Shown: positions 6,242 through 13,064, numbered from the stretch's first letter. The stretch is DNA of 13,284 nucleotides from DASRSS01 sp035656335 (GCA_035656335.1 DASRSS010000113.1:1-13284), one strand, 5' to 3'. Translations and numbers: made by a program. The notes: generated from the letters alone by a model not told the origin.

Positions 6242-7828
6242 GTGACCCGCTGGACCGCCCGGGCCGGGCGCGTGACCGCCGCGGCCGTGCTCGCCGCCGC
6301 CACGCTGGCCGGATGCACGCAGACGATCACCGGACGCGGCGCCGTCAGCGGGCACGACACCGCGTCGGCCGGCTCGCCGTCCCCGTCCGGAACCGCCGCC
6401 CCGGCACAGCAGCCGATCTCGTTCAGCGACTGCACCTCGCTGTTCAACGGCGCCTCCATCCCGGTGCAGCACGAGCTGCGCGGCAAGCTCAGCTACGGCT
6501 GCGCGAAGCTGCAGGTGCCGCTGAACTACGCCGACCCGACCGGCACGCAGATCTCGCTGCAGCTGGTGAAGATCCACGACGCCGACAACGCGCACAGCCT
6601 CGGCTCGCTGCTGGTCAACCCGGGCGGGCCGGGCGGCTCCGGTGTCGAGCTCGCGCTCGGCTTGCTCAGCGAGATGTCGCCGAGCATCCTGCAGCACTTC
6701 GACCTGCTCGGCTTCGACCCGCGCGGTGTCGAGCTGTCCAGCCCGCTGCACTGCATCAGCGACGCGCAGAAGGACCGGCTCAACGCCGAGTCACCGGACG
6801 TGCTCACGCCGGCCGGATTCGCTCAGGCCAAGCACCTCGCCGCCCAGGTCGCCGACGGCTGCAGCACCAAGTACGGTCCGGCGCTCGCCCAGTTCGACAC
6901 CGTCAACACCGCGCGCGACATGGACCGGATCCGCCAGGCGGTCGGCGACAAGCAGATGGACTACCTCGGCTTCTCGTACGGCACGCAGCTGGGTTCGACG
7001 TACGCGCACCTGTTCCCCGGCAAGATCCGCGTCGCCGTGCTGGACGGCGCCGTCGACCCGCTCACGTCCGGGATCAAGCAGTTCGCCGATCAGCTCGGCG
7101 GCTTCGAGGGCGCCTTCGACCAGTTCGCCGACTGGTGCCGCACACAGTCGCCGTGCTCCTCGCTCGGGAACCCGCGGCAGAGCGTGTACCGCGTGGTGGC
7201 CGCCGCGAACGCGCACCCGCTCGGCACGAGCGATCCCGGTGAGACGCGGCGCGTCACCAGCTCGCTGGTGCTCACCGGCGTGCTGGAGGCGCTGTACTCC
7301 AAGTCGTCCTGGAAGCAGCTGGGCACCGCGCTCCTCCAGGCCGAGAACGGCGACGGCACCGGCCTGTTGTCGCTCGCCGACGACTACAACGAGCGTTTCA
7401 ACGGCCACTACACAAACATCATGGACGCGAACCTGACGATCAGCTGCAACGACGAGGCACCCGGCCCGTCCGACACGAAGATCCGGTCCACCGCGACGAA
7501 GTGGGCGACCCAGTACCCGATGTTCGGCAAGTGGGCCGCCATCTCGCTGTTCGGCTGCCAGCAGTGGCAGCCGCACCGCACGCCGGTGCCGAAGCCGGTC
7601 GCGCCGACCGCCCACAAGGTGCTCGTGATCGGCAACCTGCACGACCCCGCGACGCCGTACCAGGGCGCGATCGACCTGACCAAGACCATGGGCAACGCCG
7701 AGCTGCTCAGCTGGAACGGCGAGGGGCACACGTCCTACCTGCAGGGCAGCAGCTGCGTCGACAACTACGTCAACGCCTACCTGATCCACGGCACGCTGCC
7801 GCCGGCGAACACCACCTGCCCGCGGTGA
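6242..7828 (+). CDS. Secreted lipoprotein alpha/beta-hydrolase, putative tripeptidyl-aminopeptidase-type protease (Rv2672-like)
   Basis: This is a 528-residue exported enzyme. A short basic start and hydrophobic helix lead to the lipobox LAGC, with lipidated C25, then a Ser/Pro/Ala-rich linker (about 35-58). The alpha/beta-hydrolase fold shows the oxyanion-region motif NPGGPGGSG (126-134), the nucleophile elbow GFSYG with S245, the acid D468 in NLHDPATPY and H496 in GEGHTSY, so the triad is complete. The C-terminal part resembles the TAP-like domain of Streptomyces tripeptidyl aminopeptidases. Extra cysteines such as C64, C87, C171 and C207 suggest disulfides outside the cell. The M. tuberculosis counterpart Rv2672 has similar length and lies next to the RibD-like Rv2671. 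The start is GTG 6242 because of the leaderless promoter; GTG 6233 would add three residues. The peptide substrate is unknown. Confidence 0.88.
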   Translation: MTRWTARAGRVTAAAVLAAATLAGCTQTITGRGAVSGHDTASAGSPSPSGTAAPAQQPISFSDCTSLFNGASIPVQHELRGKLSYGCAKLQVPLNYADPTGTQISLQLVKIHDADNAHSLGSLLVNPGGPGGSGVELALGLLSEMSPSILQHFDLLGFDPRGVELSSPLHCISDAQKDRLNAESPDVLTPAGFAQAKHLAAQVADGCSTKYGPALAQFDTVNTARDMDRIRQAVGDKQMDYLGFSYGTQLGSTYAHLFPGKIRVAVLDGAVDPLTSGIKQFADQLGGFEGAFDQFADWCRTQSPCSSLGNPRQSVYRVVAAANAHPLGTSDPGETRRVTSSLVLTGVLEALYSKSSWKQLGTALLQAENGDGTGLLSLADDYNERFNGHYTNIMDANLTISCNDEAPGPSDTKIRSTATKWATQYPMFGKWAAISLFGCQQWQPHRTPVPKPVAPTAHKVLVIGNLHDPATPYQGAIDLTKTMGNAELLSWNGEGHTSYLQGSSCVDNYVNAYLIHGTLPPANTTCPR

Positions 7829-8520
7829 CGGCCCTTCACGTCACGGCTCCGCGGACGCACGTGCGGGGCATCGCGCTCGTGCTGCACGGTGGACGCGAGA
7901 CCAGCACCGATCCGGTGCGCGCGCACCAGCTCGCCGTGCTGCGCATGGTCCCGTTCGCGAGACGGCTCGCGTCCGCCGGACGGCCGCACGGGCTGGTGGT
8001 GGCGCGGCTGCGGTTCGCCCAGCGCGGCTGGAACGGCGAGCTGCGCTCCCCCGTCAGCGACACCCGCGCCGCCCTCGCCGAACTCACACAGCGCTACCCC
8101 GACGTACCGGTCGCGCTGGTCGGGCACTCGATGGGCGGGCGCACCGCCGTGCACGTCGCCGGCGATCCCGCGGTCCGCGTGGTCGCCGCGCTCGCTCCGT
8201 GGATCACGCCGTCCGATCCGGTCGACTCGATGGCCGGGCGCCGGCTGCTCGTCGTGCACGGCGAGGCCGACCGGATCACCGACCCGCGGGCGTCGCGCCG
8301 CTACGCCGAACAGGCCGCCGCGGTCGCCGCATCGGTCAGCTGGGTGGGCATCAGCGGCGAGAACCACGCGATGCTGCACAAGCCCCGGCTCTGGCACGAG
8401 CTGACCGCCGGCTACGTGCTCGGCGCGCTGTTCGACGCGCCGGCTGTGGGAACCGTTCGAAAACAATCTGCGAAGCTTGTCGAGAAGGCACTTGCCGGAC
8501 ACGAGCGCATCGTCGTGTGA
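7825..8520 (+). CDS. Small alpha/beta-hydrolase, cytoplasmic
   Basis: This 231-residue hydrolase begins at GTG 7825, overlapping the TGA of the preceding gene (GTGA), which indicates translational coupling. The fold is visible as GIALVLHGG (oxyanion strand, about 15-23), VALVGHSMGGRTA (nucleophile S102), LLVVHGEADRITDP (acid D149 or D153) and GENHAM (H181). There is no signal peptide, so it should act inside the cell while its neighbour works outside. It resembles dienelactone-hydrolase-type or unassigned serine esterases, and no substrate can be read from the sequence. Its last 25 residues (after VGTVRKQS) are basic and helical, and their codons are less GC-rich than the rest. Confidence 0.83.
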   Translation: MTALHVTAPRTHVRGIALVLHGGRETSTDPVRAHQLAVLRMVPFARRLASAGRPHGLVVARLRFAQRGWNGELRSPVSDTRAALAELTQRYPDVPVALVGHSMGGRTAVHVAGDPAVRVVAALAPWITPSDPVDSMAGRRLLVVHGEADRITDPRASRRYAEQAAAVAASVSWVGISGENHAMLHKPRLWHELTAGYVLGALFDAPAVGTVRKQSAKLVEKALAGHERIVV

Positions 8521-8541
8521 TTGAGGTGTCCGTTCCGTCGC

Positions 8542-8547
8542 GAGGAG
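8542..8547 (+). promoter_or_regulatory. Shine-Dalgarno site of the CFA-family methyltransferase
   Basis: GAGGAG, six bases before the ATG at 8554. It decides the start in favour of MADLHDAEAD over upstream in-frame codons. Confidence 0.65.
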
Positions 8548-8553
8548 TTGACC

Positions 8554-9828
8554 ATGGCCGACCTGCACGATGCCGAAGCGGACGTGATCGCCGTCCCCGG
8601 AGTCGACGCCCGGCGCTGGCCGGACGTCGCGACCGTTCCCGATTCCCCGGTCCGCGCCGCCGTGGCCAGGCAGATCTTCCGCCGCGCCGCGCAGCGCCTC
8701 CCGCTCCGCGTCCAGGAGCCGGACGGACGCAGCTACGGCGGCGGGTCCTCGCTCGACCCGCAGCTGGTGCTGCACCGTCCGCAGTCGTTCTTCCAGCGCA
8801 TCGGCGCCACGGGCACCATCGGCTTCGGTGAGGCATATATGGCCGGCGACTGGAGCAGCGACGATCTGGCCGGCGTCCTGACCGCGTTCGCCGCGCACGT
8901 CCGCGAACTGGTGCCCGCCACCCTGCAGCGGCTGCGGCACGCGGTGCTCAGCCGCATGCCGGAGAGCCAGGACAACACGGTCGAGGGTGCCCGCGCGAAC
9001 ATCCACCACCACTACGACCTGTCCAACGAGCTGTTCAAGAACTTCCTGGACGAGTCCCTGACGTACTCGTCCGCCGTATTCAACGGCGACCCGCAGACCA
9101 GCGACGAGCCGCTCGCCGTCGCGCAGCGGCGCAAGATCGACCGGCTGCTCGACTGCGCCGGCGTCACGGCGGGCAGCCGCGTGCTCGAGATCGGCACCGG
9201 CTGGGGTGAGCTGGCCCTGCGCGCGGCCGGTCGCGGCGCCGACGTCACGTCGCTGACGATCTCGACCGAGCAGGCGCAGCTCGCGCGCGAGCGCATCGCC
9301 GCGGCCGAGCTACCCGGGCGCGCGGACGTGCTGCTCGAGGACTACCGCGCGGCCCGCGGCCGGTACGACGCGGTCGTCAGCGTCGAGATGATCGAAGCGG
9401 TCGGCGCCAACCACTGGGAGGAGTACTTCGGCGCGATCGACCGCCTGCTCGTGCCCGGCGGGCGGCTCGGGCTGCAGGCGATCTTGCAGGACGACGAGAC
9501 CGTCCGCGCCACCCGCGACACGTACACGTGGATCCGCAAGTACATCTTCCCGGGCGGGCAGATCGCCTCGCCCGAGGCGATCGAGCGGACGATCGGCGCC
9601 GGCACCGCGCTGCGCATCACCGACCGATTCCACTTCGGGCAGCACTACGCCGAGACGCTGCGCCGCTGGCGGTCGCGGTTCGAGTCGCGCGCGTCGCAGA
9701 TCGCCTCGCTCGGCTTCGACGAGACGTTCCGGCGGATGTGGTCGCTGTACCTCGCCTACTCCGAGGCCGGGTTCCGCTCCGGCTACCTGGACGTCGCGCA
9801 GTTCACCATGGTGAAGGCCACCGCCTAA
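8554..9828 (+). CDS. Cyclopropane-fatty-acyl-phospholipid synthase family methyltransferase
   Basis: This 424-residue SAM-dependent enzyme should modify unsaturated acyl chains of membrane phospholipids. The N-terminal part (about 38-140) matches the CFA-synthase accessory domain (IGFGEAYMAGDW). The catalytic part shows HHHYDLSNELF (151-161), FLDESLTYSSAVF (164-176), SAM motif I VLEIGTGWG (210-218), VSVEMIEAVG (275-284) and YIFPGGQIASP (330-340). The C-terminal stretch reads LYLAYSEAGFRSGYLDVAQF. Classical CFA synthases have cysteine where this enzyme has S403 (E. coli C354, CmaA1 C269). That leaves the product open: a cyclopropane or a methyl-branched chain such as 10-methylstearate, made by UfaA1/TmsB with a flavin reductase partner. 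No such reductase is adjacent. It follows the small hydrolase by 33 bases and may be in the same transcript. Confidence 0.87.
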   Translation: MADLHDAEADVIAVPGVDARRWPDVATVPDSPVRAAVARQIFRRAAQRLPLRVQEPDGRSYGGGSSLDPQLVLHRPQSFFQRIGATGTIGFGEAYMAGDWSSDDLAGVLTAFAAHVRELVPATLQRLRHAVLSRMPESQDNTVEGARANIHHHYDLSNELFKNFLDESLTYSSAVFNGDPQTSDEPLAVAQRRKIDRLLDCAGVTAGSRVLEIGTGWGELALRAAGRGADVTSLTISTEQAQLARERIAAAELPGRADVLLEDYRAARGRYDAVVSVEMIEAVGANHWEEYFGAIDRLLVPGGRLGLQAILQDDETVRATRDTYTWIRKYIFPGGQIASPEAIERTIGAGTALRITDRFHFGQHYAETLRRWRSRFESRASQIASLGFDETFRRMWSLYLAYSEAGFRSGYLDVAQFTMVKATA

Positions 9829-9837
9829 TCCGATACC

Positions 9838-9857
9838 GCCTCCCCATAGGGTGAGGC
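9838..9857 (+). terminator. Hairpin after the CFA-family gene, overlapping a -10-like box
   Basis: GCCTCCCC (9838-9845) pairs with GGG, a bulged T and GAGGC (9849-9857) around an ATA loop. It lies nine bases after the stop codon and could end the upstream transcript, although no T-tract follows. The right arm contains TAGGGT (9847-9852), a possible -10 box for the next unit, so terminator and promoter may share sequence. Confidence 0.5.
9847..9852 (+). promoter_or_regulatory. Candidate -10 box for the exporter leader
   Basis: TAGGGT fits TANNNT and lies five bases before a GTG at 9858 that opens a 32-codon frame. The gap is slightly short for a leaderless start but usable. No -35 element is clear. 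Confidence 0.35.
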
Positions 9858-9956
9858 GTGATCACCCCACGGAACCGCTCCTCCCCCGTCGGCTACGCGT
9901 TCATTGACGGGGGGACCCCCACCTGCGCTCCGCGCTTCCGCGGGAACCCCGAATGA
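9858..9956 (+). CDS. Possible 32-codon upstream ORF (leader peptide) of the exporter gene
   Basis: A GTG-started frame of 32 codons ends in TGA overlapping the exporter ATG as ATGA (9953-9956). The predicted peptide begins VITPRNRSSPVGYAF and ends RFRGNPE. It has no recognisable domain and no run of one amino acid that would suggest classical attenuation. A TAGGGT box just before it would make it leaderless. The exporter itself has no convincing Shine-Dalgarno sequence, so translation through this frame would supply ribosomes by coupling. The region also forms an inverted repeat, which could explain the sequence without any peptide. The reading is inference from spacing and overlap. Confidence 0.35.
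   Translation: MITPRNRSSPVGYAFIDGGTPTCAPRFRGNPE
9901..9956. repeat. Inverted repeat burying the exporter start codon
   Basis: TCATT (9901-9905) and CGGGG (9908-9912) pair with AATGA (9952-9956) and CCCCG (9947-9951), leaving only a GA bulge. Inside, CCC (9916-9918) can pair with GGG (9942-9944), and GCGC (9925-9928) with GCGC (9932-9935) around TCC. In RNA the whole forms one long branched stem that includes the exporter ATG at 9953-9955. It may regulate translation or may be a copy of a repetitive intergenic element. Confidence 0.6.
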
Positions 9957-10786
9957 CCGTTGTACTAGGCCTGGCTGCAGCTATCGCGTACGGCCTCGGC
10001 GACTTCGTCGGGGCCTTCGCTTCGCGCCGGCACAGCGCGGTCACCGTGCTGCTGCACAGCTACCCGGTCGGCGCGGTGCTGATGCTGCTCATGCTCCCCG
10101 CGTTCCCCGGCTCGGTGGACGGACGGGTGGTCGGCTTCGGGATCGCCGGCGGCGTCGCCGGACTCGTCGGTGTCGTGATCATGTACGGACTGATGGTCAT
10201 CGCGCCGATGAACGTGATCTCCCCGGTCACCGCGGTGCTCGCCGCGATCGTCCCGGTGATCTTCGGCGTGCTGGTGGGCGAGCGTCCGCACCTGATCGCG
10301 TGGTTCGGCATCGCGATCGGCATCGCCGCCGTGCTGCTCGTCAGCCGCACCACCGAGGACCACCCGCACGGCAAGATCGCGATGCGGGTGCTCGCGCTCG
10401 CGTTCGTCGCCGGGCTCGGCTTCGGCTTCTACTTCATCTTCCTGGCGCGCGCGGGCAACGACTCCGGGCTGTGGCCCCTGGTGATCTCGCGCATCGCGTC
10501 CGCGCTGCTGATCGTCCCGCTCGCCCAGCGCCGGAACGCGATCATGGCAATCCGCGGTCGGATGCTGGCGATCACCGTCCTCGCCGGCGCGTGCGACGCG
10601 CTCGCGAACATGTTCTTCCTGCTCGCGTCGCGGCACGGCCTGCTGTCGCTCGCCAGCGTGCTGACCTCGCTCTACCCCGCGGTGACGGTCATCCTCGCCG
10701 TCGGGCTGCTGCACGAGCACACCAGCAAGGTGCAGCGCGCCGGTCTCGGCCTCGCCGCCGCGTCCATCGTGCTGATCACTCTTTAG
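9953..10786 (+). CDS. EamA-family (drug/metabolite transporter superfamily) membrane transporter
   Basis: This 277-residue protein is nearly all hydrophobic and can be divided into ten helices, the usual DMT/EamA layout of two five-helix repeats (about 1-137 and 142-277). Family-typical features are the start GLAAAIAYGLGDFVGAFASRR, the NVISPVTAVLAAIVPVIFGVLVGERP block ending repeat one and ALANMFFLLASRHGLLSLASVLTSLYPAVTVILAVGLLHEHTS ending repeat two. Members export amino acids, metabolites or drugs through the inner membrane, and the substrate here cannot be read from sequence. The ATG at 9953 has no clear ribosome site, overlaps the stop of a possible upstream ORF and sits inside an inverted repeat, which suggests translational control. 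It is convergent with the small lipoprotein gene. Confidence 0.87.
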   Translation: MTVVLGLAAAIAYGLGDFVGAFASRRHSAVTVLLHSYPVGAVLMLLMLPAFPGSVDGRVVGFGIAGGVAGLVGVVIMYGLMVIAPMNVISPVTAVLAAIVPVIFGVLVGERPHLIAWFGIAIGIAAVLLVSRTTEDHPHGKIAMRVLALAFVAGLGFGFYFIFLARAGNDSGLWPLVISRIASALLIVPLAQRRNAIMAIRGRMLAITVLAGACDALANMFFLLASRHGLLSLASVLTSLYPAVTVILAVGLLHEHTSKVQRAGLGLAAASIVLITL

Positions 10787-10819
10787 CCGGAGCTGCCGCT
10801 ACCGCCTGCAGACTCCGGC
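10786..10819. terminator. Hairpin between the convergent exporter and lipoprotein genes
   Basis: GCCGGAG (10786-10792) and CTCCGGC (10813-10819) are perfect inverted copies separated by 20 bases, beginning at the last base of the exporter stop codon. There is no T-tract. The position between convergent genes suits a bidirectional terminator. Confidence 0.45.
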
Positions 10820-10873
10820 CAGGAACCTCGGGATCTGTTCGGTGCTGTTGCTAGCCGTGGCGGGGGCGGACGG

Positions 10874-11248
10874 TCAGTCGCAACGCGAGCCGCCGTCGAT
10901 CGCCCAGCCGCCGACCGGCACCTCGATGGCGTGCAGCGTGACCTGCCCGGACCGAAGCCTGACGCCGTCGAGCCCGCCGGGACCGTCCGGCGTCCGGTGC
11001 CACGGCCCGGACGGCACCCACGATGTCCAGGCCGAGCCGCCGGTGAGGAAGCGTGCCGCTGCCCGCTCCGGCGTCGGGGCACCCTGCACCGTCCCGGCGA
11101 CGGACACCTCGAACCGCTGGCAGCCAGCCGCCGAGCTCGTCGGAGCGTCGGTTCGCGGCACGTCCGCGCTCCCCTGCGCGGCGCACCCGGCGATCGTCGC
11201 CGCCAGAGCCATGGCCGCTACGCCCAGTCGAACCGTTCCACTCGCCAT
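10874..11248 (-). CDS. Small lipoprotein of unknown function
   Basis: This 124-residue protein has a signal sequence ending in the lipobox IAGC with C22, followed by a short Ser/Thr/Ala-rich linker. The mature part (about 43-124) is mostly predicted strand, with two further cysteines (C43 and C123) that could form a disulfide linking the ends of the domain. I do not recognise a family. The ATG at 11246-11248 is supported by GAGGAGGG seven bases upstream (11256-11263). It should be anchored on the outer face of the membrane. The gene stands alone on this strand, convergent with the exporter gene and divergent from the 105-residue orphan. Confidence 0.75.
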   Translation of the reverse strand: MASGTVRLGVAAMALAATIAGCAAQGSADVPRTDAPTSSAAGCQRFEVSVAGTVQGAPTPERAAARFLTGGSAWTSWVPSGPWHRTPDGPGGLDGVRLRSGQVTLHAIEVPVGGWAIDGGSRCD

Positions 11249-11339
11249 CCGGTGTCCCTCCTCGCTGTACTAGACGCAGCGGCGCACGGACCGGGTTCCG
11301 CCGTGGCGCGGGTTACCGGCACACCGACCGGCGCCGGAT

Positions 11340-11365
11340 GAATTCCGCGTGACCTTTTCGGGTAT
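11340..11365 (+). promoter_or_regulatory. Possible stress-sigma (SigB/SigF-type) promoter
   Basis: GAAT (11340-11343), 16 bases, then GGGTAT (11360-11365) fits the Streptomyces SigB-type pattern GNNT-N14-16-GGGTA. It is 50 bases before the 105-residue gene. No housekeeping TANNNT box with good spacing was found there. The short consensus makes chance occurrence possible. Confidence 0.3.
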
Positions 11366-11415
11366 GCCTCGTTGGTAGCAGCAGGGGAAGAACAAGATCC
11401 ACGGAAGGCAGAACG

Positions 11416-11733
11416 ATGACGCGAGCGCTCGACCGCAGCGACCAGGACTTCGCCCTGGAGGCGGCTGCCCAGCGGATCATCCGCGAGATGCGGCTGATGC
11501 GCCTGCTCGGTGACGCCGCCGATCTGGCCTACCAGCGTTACGGCGTCACGTTCCTGACGATCGACCGCACGCGCAAGCAGGACTCCTGCGAGATCCGCGC
11601 CACGATCGGGGACATCGTCGAGATCGACCTCTGGCACCTGGACCCGCTGCTGTGGGACGAGGCCAACGCGGCCGCGATGAAGTTCGTGCCCGAGGGCCAG
11701 ACGAGCACGATCTACCCCGCCAACAAGGACTGA
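11416..11733 (+). CDS. Conserved-looking small cytoplasmic protein, function unknown
   Basis: This is a 105-residue protein without a signal peptide or membrane segment. The first half is helical and rich in Arg, Met and Leu (IIREMRLMRLLGDAADLAYQRYG). The second half alternates strand-like stretches (VTFLTIDR, CEIRATIGDIVEIDL) and ends in WDEANAAAMKFVPEG. I recognise no domain. Codon use matches its neighbours and the start is supported by GGAAGG (11403-11408), seven bases before the ATG, so it is very likely a real gene. A possible stress-type promoter precedes it. It ends nine bases before the stop of the convergent membrane-protein gene. Confidence 0.75.
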   Translation: MTRALDRSDQDFALEAAAQRIIREMRLMRLLGDAADLAYQRYGVTFLTIDRTRKQDSCEIRATIGDIVEIDLWHLDPLLWDEANAAAMKFVPEGQTSTIYPANKD

Positions 11734-11742
11734 CCGAACACC

Positions 11743-12315
11743 TCAGCCGGGGCACAAACCGGTCATATCGAAGCTCAACCGCTCCCCGCTCAGCCGGGAC
11801 AGCGCCGTCTGATTGACCAGCCAGATGCGGAACATCGCATCGTAGGACGGGCCCGAACCGCCTCCCGTCGGGCCGTCGGCAAGCGCGGCGCGGGCGGCCC
11901 GCTCCGCCTCCCGGAGTGAGCCGCCCGCAGCGAGCGCGGACCGGTACGCGGTGCTCATGGCCGCCAACGCAAGCTGGGCCTGGCGCATGCACTGCAGCCG
12001 CCGCTGGGCCGTCTCCGCCTCGGCGAGCAGCTCACCGGTCGGCCGCACGCCGCCATAGCGCGCATCACCGGTCTGCGGATCGACGACGACGGTGGACGGG
12101 GCGGTGGGCTTCACCGGCGCCGCCGCCGGCTTGGTGCCGCTGTGCTGTTGCCACAACACGCCCCCGCACACCGCGAGGATCACGGCAGCCAGCGCGAGCA
12201 CCTGCCAGCGGTCGTGGTGCGTGCCGCTCGGCCGGACGTCCAACTCGTCGTCGCGGCGATCGAGCGGCACGGACGAGCCGTCCTCGTCGATGAAGTCGAT
12301 CCGCCCGGGCTCCAT
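11743..12315 (-). CDS. Single-pass membrane protein of unknown function
   Basis: This 190-residue protein has an acidic N-terminal segment (IDFIDEDGSS...DRRDDELDV, about 6-27), one membrane helix (about 37-55, WQVLALAAVILAVCGGVLW) and a C-terminal domain (about 75-190). The C-terminal domain is mainly alanine-rich helix (ELLAEAETAQRRLQCMRQAQLALAAMSTAYRSAL, then SLREAERAARAALAD). The order suggests a short cytoplasmic tail and an extracytoplasmic helical domain. I recognise no family. The start ATG at 12313-12315 lies six bases after TAGCAT, so the mRNA is probably leaderless. It is divergent from the VanX-like peptidase with 41 bases between start codons, so the two may be regulated together. 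Confidence 0.72.
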   Translation of the reverse strand: MEPGRIDFIDEDGSSVPLDRRDDELDVRPSGTHHDRWQVLALAAVILAVCGGVLWQQHSGTKPAAAPVKPTAPSTVVVDPQTGDARYGGVRPTGELLAEAETAQRRLQCMRQAQLALAAMSTAYRSALAAGGSLREAERAARAALADGPTGGGSGPSYDAMFRIWLVNQTALSRLSGERLSFDMTGLCPG

Positions 12316-12321
12316 GGCCGG

Positions 12322-12327
12322 ATGCTA
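12322..12327 (-). promoter_or_regulatory. -10 box of a leaderless promoter for the single-pass membrane protein
   Basis: TAGCAT on the minus strand fits TANNNT and lies six bases before the ATG at 12315. There is no Shine-Dalgarno sequence in the gap. Confidence 0.5.
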
Positions 12328-12356
12328 CCCAGATCCGGTCACGGCAAGATGGAGGA

Positions 12357-13064
12357 ATGTTCGTGGTGCGGCTGGCCCTGGCCGTGTTGGCGCTGATCAG
12401 CTCACAGCTCGCACCGGCCTCGGCCCCGTCCGCACCGACCGCCGCCGCGGTGGTGCCGCCGGTCTCGGCGCGCGCCCATGCGGCGGGCCTGGTCGACGTC
12501 CGGACCGCCGTGCCGGACGCGATCATCGACCTGCGGTACGCGACGGCGCACAACTTCACCGGCGTCCGGCTCTACCCGACCGACGCCCGATGCCTGGTGC
12601 ACCGCACGATGACGCACGGGCTGCGCATCGCGGCGAATCGGCTGCGGCGCAAGGGATTGCGGCTGGTGTTCTGGGACTGCTACCGGCCGCACTCGGTTCA
12701 GGTGCGCATGTACAAGATCGTCCCGAACCCGGCCTGGGTCGCCAAGCCCGGGCCGTATGCATACAGCCACGAGGCGGGCCGCTCGGTGGACGTGACGCTG
12801 GCACACGCCGCGGTCGGCGGCTGCGCGTCTCATCGGGTCCACGGCCACTGCCTGCTGCCGATGGGCACCGGTTTCGACAACTTCACGCCGCGCGCGTACG
12901 CGTACGCCACCGCCGGTGTGTCGCCGCGCGCCGAGGGGGACCGGCGGCTGCTGCGTCACGCGATGGCGGCCGGCGGGCTGTCCGTCTACAGCGGCGAGTG
13001 GTGGCACTTCGACGGCCCGGGCGCGGACGTCCACCGGCCGATCCTGCACGCACCGCTCAGGTAG
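12357..13064 (+). CDS. Secreted VanX-like D-alanyl-D-alanine dipeptidase (peptidase family M15)
   Basis: This 235-residue zinc peptidase has an N-terminal signal sequence (about 1-23) and a catalytic domain from about 45. VanX/M15D motifs are complete: VFWDCYRPHSVQ (substrate arginine R110), SHEAGRSVDVTL with zinc ligands H138 and D145, MGTGFDNF (169-176) and GEWWHFD with general base E214 and zinc ligand H217. The expected reaction is hydrolysis of D-Ala-D-Ala, outside the cytoplasm because of the signal peptide. Extra cysteines (C79, C108, C156, C165) suggest disulfides. No vanH, vanA or two-component genes are near, so a role in recycling cell-wall peptides is likelier than glycopeptide resistance. 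GGAGG directly precedes the ATG by one base, too close to be ideal; CAAGAT six bases upstream could be a leaderless -10 box. An imperfect hairpin (13060-13066 with 13072-13078) covers the stop. Confidence 0.87.
   Translation: MFVVRLALAVLALISSQLAPASAPSAPTAAAVVPPVSARAHAAGLVDVRTAVPDAIIDLRYATAHNFTGVRLYPTDARCLVHRTMTHGLRIAANRLRRKGLRLVFWDCYRPHSVQVRMYKIVPNPAWVAKPGPYAYSHEAGRSVDVTLAHAAVGGCASHRVHGHCLLPMGTGFDNFTPRAYAYATAGVSPRAEGDRRLLRHAMAAGGLSVYSGEWWHFDGPGADVHRPILHAPLR

Noticed and set aside
4802..6751. 649-codon minus-strand open frame
   Set aside because: Composition rich in Arg, Asp, Glu and His with no domain, antisense to DUF445 and the lipoprotein hydrolase; expected shadow of high-GC coding DNA.
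8452..8485. GGGAAC sequence with nearby lower GC as an ECF-type promoter for the CFA-family gene
   Set aside because: No matching -10 element (CGTT or GTT) at 16-18 bases, and the stretch codes for the hydrolase C-terminus.
7777..9012. 411-codon minus-strand open frame
   Set aside because: Antisense shadow of the small hydrolase and CFA-family genes, without motifs or a ribosome site.
12357..13064. Glycopeptide resistance cluster suggested by the VanX-like enzyme
   Set aside because: No vanH, vanA, vanS or vanR gene nearby, and the enzyme has a signal peptide, unlike cytoplasmic resistance-type VanX.
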